Assembly (NCBI GenBank): GCA_029287815.1
Contig: JARFQK010000203.1
Coordinates: 1 to 17,520, forward strand
Direction of reading: 5' to 3'
Length of the DNA stretch: 17,520 bases
Source of the DNA: Gammaproteobacteria bacterium
GTDB lineage: Bacteria; Pseudomonadota; Gammaproteobacteria; SZUA-229
Part shown: positions 9,828 to 16,554 of the stretch, piece after piece
Numbering within the stretch: position 1 is the first letter of the stretch
Layout of the letters: each line of letters opens with the position of its first letter
Made by a program: the position numbers and the translations under genes
Notes under the pieces: model-generated
Told to the model about the DNA's origin: nothing
Databases searched by the model: none
The model's input: the letters and a program-made list of their open reading frames with translations, nothing else

Positions 9828-10223
9828 TCACGCTGTACGAATCTCGATTTTACGGGGTTTGTGCTCCGCCCGCTTCGGGATTCTCAGGATCAGCAGGCCA
9901 TCATGCAGGACGGCCTCGATGTTGTCGGTGTCCAGTTCCCGGCTCAGAGAAAAACTTCGTTGGTACCGGCTATAACGCACATCCACGTACACAGCCTCCA
10001 TACCCGCCGGTGTGGGGACATCGATTTCTCCATCGATCGACAGGCTGTCATTGTCTATCTGAAGGTTAAGCCGGTCTTTGGAGACACCTGGCATATCGGC
10101 ATGCAGCGTCAGCCCAGTGTCATCTTCGAAAATATCCACCGCTGGGCGAATTGCGCGATCCTGATCTTTCGCTTCCGCCACTGCTTTTTTCTCAGGGGTG
10201 GCGACGTCTTTTGTTTCATTCAT
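9828..10223 (-). CDS. Small heat shock protein, Hsp20/alpha-crystallin family (second gene)
   Basis: This is a 131-residue ATP-independent holdase that binds unfolding proteins in the cytoplasm. A charged, Ala/Lys-rich N-terminal arm (about 1-25) precedes the alpha-crystallin domain (about 28-115, starting RPAVDIFEDDTGLTLHADMPG). The domain ends with the family signature A-x4-G-x-L in AVLHDGLLIL, and the C-terminal tail has the I-x-I motif (IEI) used for oligomer assembly. A strong ribosome site (AGGAGG, complement of 10233-10238) lies 9 bases before the ATG. The gene sits 20 bases downstream of the other hsp20, so the two form an operon. The two sequences are well diverged, so they are probably specialised partners rather than a recent duplication. 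Confidence 0.95.
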   Translation of the reverse strand: MNETKDVATPEKKAVAEAKDQDRAIRPAVDIFEDDTGLTLHADMPGVSKDRLNLQIDNDSLSIDGEIDVPTPAGMEAVYVDVRYSRYQRSFSLSRELDTDNIEAVLHDGLLILRIPKRAEHKPRKIEIRTA

Positions 10224-10243
10224 ACTATCGATCCTCCTGCTGG

Positions 10244-10687
10244 TTACTTGATTTCTATCTGTCGTGGTTTGGCTGACTCGCGCCGCTGAATCCTTACATG
10301 CAGGATACCGTCGCTGTAAGTGGCTTCGACCTTGTCGGGATCGACATCATCGGGCAGCGTCACGACGCGGCGAAATTCGCCATCGTAGCGTTCCTTGCGG
10401 TAATAATTGGCACCCTCCTCGGTGATCAACTTTCGCTCTCCTGCGATCGTCAACAGATTTTGCTGTATCGATATATCCAGTCGTTCCGGATTAACGCCAG
10501 CTGCGAACAGGTAGACATCGACCTGATCCGGATTCGTGCCGATATTAATCGGCGGATAAGTGCCGCGGGCTGCCGCACGTATACTGCTCGGGAAGGGCGT
10601 TGCCCCAAACAGCTGGTCGAGATCCCGCTGCATGCGCCTGAATTCATCAAGCACGCCAGTGTCAAAATTGCCCAAATTACCAAACAT
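10244..10687 (-). CDS. Small heat shock protein, Hsp20/alpha-crystallin family (first gene)
   Basis: This 147-residue holdase is closer to the IbpA/Hsp17 type. The N-terminal region MFGNLGNFDTGVLDEFRRMQ is a typical oligomerisation arm. The alpha-crystallin domain spans about 45-138, with NPERLDISIQQNLLTIAGER and the signature A-x4-G-x-L in ATYSDGILHV. The protein ends with the I-x-I motif (IEI). AGGAGG (complement of 10695-10700) stands 7 bases before the ATG, giving an excellent ribosome site. A sigma-32-like promoter lies about 50-75 bases upstream. It leads the hsp20 pair and is divergent from dnaK. Cooperation with DnaK/ClpB in resolubilising aggregates is known for this family and is inferred here from position. 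Confidence 0.96.
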   Translation of the reverse strand: MFGNLGNFDTGVLDEFRRMQRDLDQLFGATPFPSSIRAAARGTYPPINIGTNPDQVDVYLFAAGVNPERLDISIQQNLLTIAGERKLITEEGANYYRKERYDGEFRRVVTLPDDVDPDKVEATYSDGILHVRIQRRESAKPRQIEIK

Positions 10688-10735
10688 TGCAGAGCCTCCT
10701 CTGTCGTAGTTGCGCTATGGCTTGTTCGGTTAAAC

Positions 10736-10761
10736 ATATGGATGCGGGGGTTTTTTTCAAG
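10736..10761 (-). promoter_or_regulatory. Sigma-32-like heat shock promoter of the hsp20 operon
   Basis: Read on the minus strand, CTTGAAA (complement of 10755-10761) is a perfect sigma-32 -35 element. It is followed after 11 bases by ATCCATAT (complement of 10736-10743), which matches 6 of 8 positions of the CCCCATnT -10 consensus. Spacing is within the accepted range. Transcription would start near 10729, leaving a leader of about 40 bases before the first hsp20. Confidence 0.75.
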
Positions 10762-10785
10762 GGCTAGACCACATGCGAATCGGGA

Positions 10786-10812
10786 CTTGAAAAAGCAATC
10801 GTCGAAGCATCA
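10786..10812 (+). promoter_or_regulatory. Sigma-32-like promoter candidate for dnaK
   Basis: CTTGAAA (10786-10792) is a perfect sigma-32 -35 element pointing toward dnaK. At 12 bases spacing the -10 octamer is AAGCATCA (10805-10812), which keeps only the central CAT of CCCCATnT. The -10 is therefore weak, but the perfect -35, the distance to dnaK and the mirror-image promoter for hsp20 support the call. The predicted start near 10819 gives a leader of about 80 bases. Confidence 0.55.
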
Positions 10813-10824
10813 AAATGCGTTTTT

Positions 10825-10845
10825 AGGCGCCTGATTGTCGCGACA
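10825..10845. repeat. Two adjacent perfect palindromes in the dnaK leader
   Basis: AGGCGCCT (10825-10832) and TGTCGCGACA (10836-10845) are both perfectly self-complementary and lie 3 bases apart, between the candidate dnaK promoter and its ribosome site. They could be binding sites for a dimeric regulator or short RNA hairpins. They do not match the CIRCE operator of HrcA. Confidence 0.4.
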
Positions 10846-10899
10846 GCAGGATCCATAACGGCACGATCAATAATCCGGGCACAACAAGAGGTAAACATT

Positions 10900-12828
10900 A
10901 TGGGAAAGGTAATTGGCATCGACCTTGGCACCACCAATTCGTGTGTGGCGGTCATTGAGGGCGACAAACCCCGCGTCATTGAGAATAGCGAAGGCGGTCG
11001 CACCACCCCCTCAATCGTCGCCTTTAGCGCGGATGGCGAAATTCTGGTGGGTCAGACCGCCAAGCGTCAGGCCATCACCAATCCCGAGAATACCCTGTTC
11101 GCGATCAAGCGCCTGATAGGAAGACGTTATAGCGACGCAGTGGTACAAAAGGATATCGACATGGTGCCCTACAAGATCGTTAGCGCCGATAACGGTGACG
11201 CCTGGGTGGAGGCCAATGGCAAGAAGATGGCACCACCGGAAATTTCGGCGAAAGTGTTGCAAAAGATGAAGCAGACCGCCGAGGACTACCTCGATGAAAA
11301 AGTCACCGAAGCGGTCATCACGGTGCCTGCCTATTTCAATGATTCCCAACGCCAGGCGACCAAGGATGCCGGCCGTATCGCCGGTCTCGAGGTCAAACGT
11401 ATTATCAATGAGCCGACGGCCTCGGCCCTGGCCTATGGCATGGACAAAAAACGCGGAGAACAGAAACTGGCCGTGTACGATCTGGGCGGTGGGACCTTCG
11501 ATATCTCGATCATCGAGATCGCCGAAGTCGATGGCGAACACCAATTCGAGGTCCATTCGACCAATGGAGACACCTTTCTGGGCGGCGAAGATCTCGACAA
11601 ACGTCTGATCGACTTTCTCGTCGAGGAATTCAGGAAAGACCAGGGTATCGACCTGCGCGGTGATCCGCTGGCCATGCAGCGACTTAAGGAAGCAGCCGAG
11701 AAGGCCAAGATCGAGCTTTCGTCCACCCAACAAACGGATGTGAATCTGCCCTACATCACAGCAGACCAGGCGGGCCCCAAGCATTTGAACATCAAACTGA
11801 CGCGGGCGAAGCTCGAGGCATTGGTCGAGGATCTGGTCGAGCGCACCATCGAACCGTGCAAAGTCGCGTTAAAGGATGCCGCCCTGTCGGTTTCCGATAT
11901 CGATGAAGTCATACTGGTAGGTGGCCAGACGCGGATGCCATTGGTTCAAAAAAGAGTCAAGGACTTCTTCGGTAGAGAGCCTCGCAGGGATGTCAATCCG
12001 GATGAAGCAGTAGCGATCGGTGCCGCGATCCAGGCCGGCGTGCTCAGCGGGGAAATGAAAGACGTGCTGTTGCTGGATGTGACGCCTTTATCGCTGGGTA
12101 TCGAGACGCTCGGTGGTGTCATGACCAAGCTGATCGAGAAAAACACCACAATCCCAACGCGCGCTTCCCAGGTTTTTTCCACTGCGGATGACAACCAGAC
12201 CGCTGTAACCGTCCACGTACTGCAGGGTGAGCGCGAGCGCGCGAGCGACAACAAATCACTCGGGCAATTCAACCTCGAGGGCATACCACTGGCGCCGCGC
12301 GGCACGCCACAAATCGATGTGACTTTCGATATCGACGCCAACGGTATCCTCCACGTATCGGCAAAAGACAAGGCCACCGGCAAGGAGAACAAGATCGTGA
12401 TCAAGGCATCCAGTGGCCTGTCGGACAGCGATGTCGAGCGCATGGTCAAGGAGGCCGAGTCTCATGCCGAGGAGGATAAAAAATTCCACGATCTGATTCA
12501 GGCGCGTAATCAGGCGGATGCGATGATCCATGCCACGCGCAAATCGATGACGGAACTGGGTGACAAGATCGAGACCAGTGAACGGGAAGCCATCGAGTCC
12601 GCGATCAGGGAGCTGGAAGCAGCCATCAAAGGCGATGACATCACACAAATCGAAAAAAGGTCCCACGCCTTGAGCGAGGCCTCATCGAAAATGGCCCAGC
12701 GCGTCTATGGCCAATCCAGCGCAGGTGCGGAGTCCGGCCCAGGCAATCAAACTGGCGCAGCGAGCGCCGATGAGGATGTGGTCGATGCCGAATTTGAGGA
12801 CGTGTCGGATAGAGGAAAAAAGCGATAG
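10900..12828 (+). CDS. dnaK: Molecular chaperone DnaK (Hsp70)
   Basis: This ATP-driven Hsp70 chaperone folds and rescues cytoplasmic proteins together with J-domain partners and ClpB. The 642-residue length is close to the 638 of E. coli. The nucleotide-binding domain (about 1-385) opens with GKVIGIDLGTTNSCVAV, keeps the catalytic Lys70 (FAIKRLIGR), and has the phosphate loop DLGGGTFD with Thr199. The conserved linker DVLLLDVTPLSLGIETLGG precedes the substrate-binding domain, and the C-terminal lid ends with the DVVDAEFEDV tail typical of proteobacterial DnaK. AAGAGGT ends 7 bases before the ATG. Upstream is a heat-shock-type promoter region shared with the divergent hsp20 genes. grpE does not precede it and classical dnaJ does not follow it, which departs from the usual grpE-dnaK-dnaJ order. 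It could be a second paralogue. Confidence 0.98.
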   Translation: MGKVIGIDLGTTNSCVAVIEGDKPRVIENSEGGRTTPSIVAFSADGEILVGQTAKRQAITNPENTLFAIKRLIGRRYSDAVVQKDIDMVPYKIVSADNGDAWVEANGKKMAPPEISAKVLQKMKQTAEDYLDEKVTEAVITVPAYFNDSQRQATKDAGRIAGLEVKRIINEPTASALAYGMDKKRGEQKLAVYDLGGGTFDISIIEIAEVDGEHQFEVHSTNGDTFLGGEDLDKRLIDFLVEEFRKDQGIDLRGDPLAMQRLKEAAEKAKIELSSTQQTDVNLPYITADQAGPKHLNIKLTRAKLEALVEDLVERTIEPCKVALKDAALSVSDIDEVILVGGQTRMPLVQKRVKDFFGREPRRDVNPDEAVAIGAAIQAGVLSGEMKDVLLLDVTPLSLGIETLGGVMTKLIEKNTTIPTRASQVFSTADDNQTAVTVHVLQGERERASDNKSLGQFNLEGIPLAPRGTPQIDVTFDIDANGILHVSAKDKATGKENKIVIKASSGLSDSDVERMVKEAESHAEEDKKFHDLIQARNQADAMIHATRKSMTELGDKIETSEREAIESAIRELEAAIKGDDITQIEKRSHALSEASSKMAQRVYGQSSAGAESGPGNQTGAASADEDVVDAEFEDVSDRGKKR

Positions 12829-12864
12829 AGTACTCGTGCACCACATTACGGCCATCCAACAAGC

Positions 12865-12876
12865 CCATCGCGATGG
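12865..12876. repeat. 12-base perfect palindrome over the clpB ribosome-binding region
   Basis: CCATCGCGATGG is fully self-complementary. It lies in the 60-base dnaK-clpB gap and ends just where the only purine-rich ribosome-site-like sequence (GGATG, 12875-12879) begins. Upstream CATCC (12853-12857) can pair with that GGATG. Either fold could mask the clpB start in the mRNA. Confidence 0.45.
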
Positions 12877-12888
12877 ATGTATAAATGC

Positions 12889-15468
12889 ATGAGAATGGAC
12901 AGGCTGACAACCCGCTTCCAGATGGCACTGGCCGACGCGCAGAGTATTGCGGTTGGCCGGGACCACCAGTATGTCGAGCCACTGCACCTGATGCAGGCAT
13001 TCATGGATCAGGAGAACGGGACCGTGCGCCCTTTGCTGCAGAAAGCCGGTGTCAATGTCGACCAGCTAAGCACCGAGATCGGCAAAGCGCTCGACCGGCT
13101 GCCCCGGGTAGAAGGCACCGCAGGCGAAGTGTTGATCTCTGACCACCTGGGGCGCTTGCTCAATCTGGCGGACAAGCTGGCACAGCAGCGTGGCGACGCC
13201 TACATCTCCAGCGATTTGTTCGTTCTGGCTGCCACTGAAGACCAGGACGAGCTGGGACGCCTGTTGCGCGACGCTGGCGCCAGTAAGCAGCTGATCGAGC
13301 AAACTGTCGACCAGGTTCGTGGCGGCGAGAAGGTTCAGGACGCCGCAGACGAGGAGCAGCGTGGGGCACTCGAACGTTACACGATTGACCTGACCGAGCG
13401 CGCCGAAAGCGGCAGGCTCGATCCAGTCATCGGTCGTGATGATGAAATTCGGCGCATGATCCAGGTGCTGCAGCGTCGGACCAAAAACAATCCTGCGCTG
13501 ATCGGCGAACCCGGTGTTGGCAAGACTGCTGTGGTCGAGGGTTTGGCGCAACGCATCGTCAATAAGGAAGTGCCTGTCGGCCTGCGCGGCAAGCGCCTGC
13601 TCGCGCTCGATCTCGGCGCAATGGTTGCCGGGTCCAAATACCGCGGCGAGTTCGAGGAAAGACTCAAGGGCGTACTCAAAGACCTCGGCAAGCGCCAGGG
13701 GGAAGTGATTCTTTTTATCGACGAACTGCATACGCTGGTCGGCGCCGGCAAGGCTGAGGGCGCGATCGACGCCAGTAATATGCTCAAACCCGCGCTTGCA
13801 CGCGGCGAGCTGCACTGCATCGGGGCCACCACGCTGAACGAATACCGCGAGAGTATCGAGAAAGATGGTGCGCTTGAGCGGCGTTTTCAGACGGTATTGA
13901 TTGACGAACCCAGCGTCGAGGACACGATTGCGATACTGCGCGGCCTGAAAGAGAAATACGAGGTGCATCACGGTGTCGAGATCACGGATCCAGCGATCTG
14001 TGTGGCCGCTTCTCTGTCAGAACGCTATATCACTGACCGTAACCTGCCGGACAAGGCCATCGACCTGATGGATGAGGCCGCAAGCCGCATCCGCGTCGAG
14101 ATCGACTCGGAACCAGAGGCGATGGACCGTCTCGATCGGCGTCTGATCCAGCTCAAAATCGAACGCGAGGCGCTGAACCAGGAAAATGATGAAGCCTCGA
14201 AAAAGCGCCTGGCCACGCTTGACCAGGAGATTTCCGAGCTGGAGACGAAATACACGGGCCTGAAGGAGATCTGGGACGAGGAAAAGGCTGCGCTTCAACA
14301 GGCGCAACAGGTCAAGGAGACGCTCGATCGTGCCCGAACCGAGCTGGAAACGGCCCGGCGGGCAGGCGATCTTACCCGTATGTCGGAACTGCAATACGGG
14401 CGTATCCCGGAGTTGGAAAAACAGCTGGCTTCTTACAGCGAGCGCTCGAGCGCCAAAGCGCGCCTGATGCGCAACAAAGTGACCGAGGAGGAGATTGCCG
14501 AGGTGATCTCTCGCTGGACCGGTATACCTGTCTCGAAAATGCTCGAAAGCGAGCGTGACAAACTGGTGCAAATGGAAGATGCGCTGCATCGACGCGTCAT
14601 TGGCCAGGACGAGGCCGTGCGCATCGTGACCGATGCGATCATGCGCTCGCGCGCTGGCATTGCGGATCCGCGTCGCCCCAGCGGCTCGTTTCTGTTCCTG
14701 GGTCCGACCGGCGTCGGCAAAACCGAACTGTCCAAGGCGCTAGCCGAATTCCTGTTTGACAGCGACGAGGCCATGATTCGGATCGATATGTCCGAGTTTA
14801 TGGAAAAGCACTCGGTGGCGCGTTTGATCGGCGCTCCACCGGGCTATATCGGTTACGAGGAAGGCGGTTACCTGACCGAAGCAGTGCGTCGGCGCCCCTA
14901 CTCGGTGATTCTACTCGACGAAGTTGAGAAGGCCCACGCCGAAGTCTTTAACATCCTGCTACAAGTGCTCGACGATGGTCGGTTGACGGACGGCCACGGA
15001 CGAACCGTGAACTTTCGAAATACCGTGATCATCATGACCTCGAACATGGGCTCGGAACTCATCCGCGAAATGGCCGGTGAGGAGCATTACAGTCGGATGA
15101 AACATGCGGTCATGGAAATCGTCGGCCGGCATTTTCGACCGGAGTTCATCAACCGGATCGATGAAGTCATCGTATTTCACCCGTTGAGCCGAGAGCACAT
15201 ACACGCGATCGCAAAATTGCAGCTTCAGTACCTCCGCGAGCGTCTGCAACGTCGTGATATGAACGTTCAGTTGTCAGCAGCTGCGCTCGACCTGCTGGCC
15301 GAATCGGGATTCGATCCGGTCTTTGGCGCCCGGCCGTTAAAGCGGGCCATTCAGCAACAGGTAGAGACGCCGTTGGCGCGCGAGATTGTGGCGGGCCGCT
15401 TCGGCCCTGGTGATTCCGTCCTGGCGGATGTGGAGAATGACAAGATCGTTTTTCGTCTAAGAGCGTAG
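12889..15468 (+). CDS. clpB: ATP-dependent disaggregase ClpB (Hsp104/Hsp100)
   Basis: This hexameric AAA+ disaggregase pulls polypeptides out of aggregates with DnaK. From the ATG at 12889 it has 859 residues (E. coli: 857) and starts MRMDRLTTRFQ, matching the family's MRLDRLT; the ATG at 12877 would add four unconserved residues. The N-domain spans about 1-145. NBD1 has Walker A GEPGVGKT (206-213) and Walker B with Asp278-Glu279. A coiled-coil M-domain covers about 409-525. NBD2 has Walker A GPTGVGKT (605-612) and Walker B Asp677-Glu678. All catalytic positions agree with E. coli numbering. There is no IGL/IGF loop for ClpP, so it is a disaggregase and not a protease unfoldase. It lies 60 bases after dnaK with no clear promoter of its own, so it probably shares the dnaK transcript. 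Confidence 0.97.
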   Translation: MRMDRLTTRFQMALADAQSIAVGRDHQYVEPLHLMQAFMDQENGTVRPLLQKAGVNVDQLSTEIGKALDRLPRVEGTAGEVLISDHLGRLLNLADKLAQQRGDAYISSDLFVLAATEDQDELGRLLRDAGASKQLIEQTVDQVRGGEKVQDAADEEQRGALERYTIDLTERAESGRLDPVIGRDDEIRRMIQVLQRRTKNNPALIGEPGVGKTAVVEGLAQRIVNKEVPVGLRGKRLLALDLGAMVAGSKYRGEFEERLKGVLKDLGKRQGEVILFIDELHTLVGAGKAEGAIDASNMLKPALARGELHCIGATTLNEYRESIEKDGALERRFQTVLIDEPSVEDTIAILRGLKEKYEVHHGVEITDPAICVAASLSERYITDRNLPDKAIDLMDEAASRIRVEIDSEPEAMDRLDRRLIQLKIEREALNQENDEASKKRLATLDQEISELETKYTGLKEIWDEEKAALQQAQQVKETLDRARTELETARRAGDLTRMSELQYGRIPELEKQLASYSERSSAKARLMRNKVTEEEIAEVISRWTGIPVSKMLESERDKLVQMEDALHRRVIGQDEAVRIVTDAIMRSRAGIADPRRPSGSFLFLGPTGVGKTELSKALAEFLFDSDEAMIRIDMSEFMEKHSVARLIGAPPGYIGYEEGGYLTEAVRRRPYSVILLDEVEKAHAEVFNILLQVLDDGRLTDGHGRTVNFRNTVIIMTSNMGSELIREMAGEEHYSRMKHAVMEIVGRHFRPEFINRIDEVIVFHPLSREHIHAIAKLQLQYLRERLQRRDMNVQLSAAALDLLAESGFDPVFGARPLKRAIQQQVETPLAREIVAGRFGPGDSVLADVENDKIVFRLRA

Positions 15469-15481
15469 CGGCCAGCCACTC

Positions 15482-16435
15482 GTGGAGTATAAGGATTACT
15501 ACAAGATCATGGGCGTGCCCCGTGATGCCTCTCAGGAAGAAATCAAGCGCGCGTATCGAAAACTCGCCCGCAAGTACCATCCCGACGTCAGCAAGGATCC
15601 CGACGCCGAGGAAAAATTCAAGGAACTGGGCGAAGCTTATGAAGCGCTAAAGGACCCAAAGAAACGTCAGGCCTACAATCAGCTGGGGCAGCGCTGGCAA
15701 CACGGTCAGGAGTTTCGCCCTCCACCAGGCTGGGCCTCCGGATTCGATTTCGACACCAGCGATTTTGCCGCGGCCAGCCGCAGTCCGTTTAGCGATTTTT
15801 TTGAATCGCTGTTCGGGCAGTTTCGGCCCGACTACTCTGAACGCCGGAATGAGTTCCGCATCCGCGGCGAAGATTTGCATGCCCGCCTGCTGATCAGCCT
15901 CGAAGAGGCGTATCGGGGCACTACCCGTACGGTCTCGTTGAACGTCCCAAATTTTGACGACCACGGCAGATCGACCTTGGAAAAGCGCACACTGAAAGTG
16001 GGCATCCCAAAAGGCATCAAACGCGGTCAACGTATCCGCCTGACCGGTGAAGGCGGGCGTGGATCCGGCAGCGGCGCCCCGGCCGGCGACCTGTATCTGG
16101 AAGTCGACTACATCCCTCACCGCCTGTTCACAGTCGAAGGCCGGGACGTCTTCCTGCAACTGCCTGTGACGCCGTGGGAGGCGGCACTGGGTGCCACAGT
16201 CACCGTACCAACCCTCAGCGGAATAGTGGAAATGAAAGTGCCACCAGAATCGCAGAGCGGGCGCAAACTGCGATTGAAAGGCAAAGGCCTACCGGGCACC
16301 CCCTCGGGCGACCAGTTCGTCCTGCTTCAGATCGAGACCCCTCCTGCTGATACGGATGCAGCGAGACGCGCTTATCAACGCTTGGCCGAAGCTGCGCCTT
16401 TCAATCCCAGAGCCCGGCTGCTAAAAAGGCATTGA
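15482..16435 (+). CDS. cbpA: CbpA-type J-domain co-chaperone (class B DnaJ)
   Basis: This 317-residue J-protein stimulates DnaK ATPase and delivers substrates. The J-domain (about 1-70) has the essential HPD triad at residues 33-35 in KYHPDVSKDPDAEEKFKELG. A Phe/Gly/Ser-rich linker follows (about 70-118), then two C-terminal beta-sandwich domains (about 125-300) with GIKRGQRIRL and the CbpA-like LPVTPWEAALGATVTVPTLSG. The Cys-rich zinc fingers of true DnaJ are absent, which makes it class B. Translation starts at GTG (15482): MEYKDYYKIMGV aligns with the MELKDYYAIMGV of E. coli CbpA. It begins 13 bases after clpB with no strong ribosome site, so coupling is likely. The cbpM modulator that usually follows cbpA is missing. 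Confidence 0.94.
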   Translation: MEYKDYYKIMGVPRDASQEEIKRAYRKLARKYHPDVSKDPDAEEKFKELGEAYEALKDPKKRQAYNQLGQRWQHGQEFRPPPGWASGFDFDTSDFAAASRSPFSDFFESLFGQFRPDYSERRNEFRIRGEDLHARLLISLEEAYRGTTRTVSLNVPNFDDHGRSTLEKRTLKVGIPKGIKRGQRIRLTGEGGRGSGSGAPAGDLYLEVDYIPHRLFTVEGRDVFLQLPVTPWEAALGATVTVPTLSGIVEMKVPPESQSGRKLRLKGKGLPGTPSGDQFVLLQIETPPADTDAARRAYQRLAEAAPFNPRARLLKRH

Positions 16436-16554
16436 ATGCTCCAATTTGGTCCGACTTACTGCCGCGTGACGGGTCATGCATCTGGCGAATCAACCGGTTT
16501 TTCACCAGCCTGCTTCCGTGACCGTGGGGAGAAATGCGGGCTAATGACCCGAAA
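16436..16554. other. Gap between convergent cbpA and htrA-family genes
   Basis: No gene is present. The only hairpin noted is CGGG (16537-16540) with CCCG (16548-16551), a 4-bp stem directly before the stop of the leftward protease gene. It is too weak to call a terminator with confidence, and no strong stem with a U-run was seen for either direction. Confidence 0.4.

Noticed and set aside
9687..10289. 200-codon open frame on the + strand over the second hsp20 gene
   Set aside because: It is antisense to an Hsp20 gene that has a strong ribosome site and family motifs. No recognisable domain or good start is present.
10298..10834. 178-codon + strand open frame over the first hsp20 gene and its promoter
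   Set aside because: It is antisense to a solid hsp20 gene and would run through the divergent heat-shock promoter region.
12877..12888. Earlier ATG (12877) as start of clpB
   Set aside because: It adds MYKC before the conserved MRMDRLT N-terminus and lies inside the region directly after the palindrome, with no ribosome site.
13066..13971. 301-codon minus-strand frame inside clpB
   Set aside because: The clpB frame on the other strand is conserved residue by residue with E. coli. The antisense frame is a codon-bias shadow.
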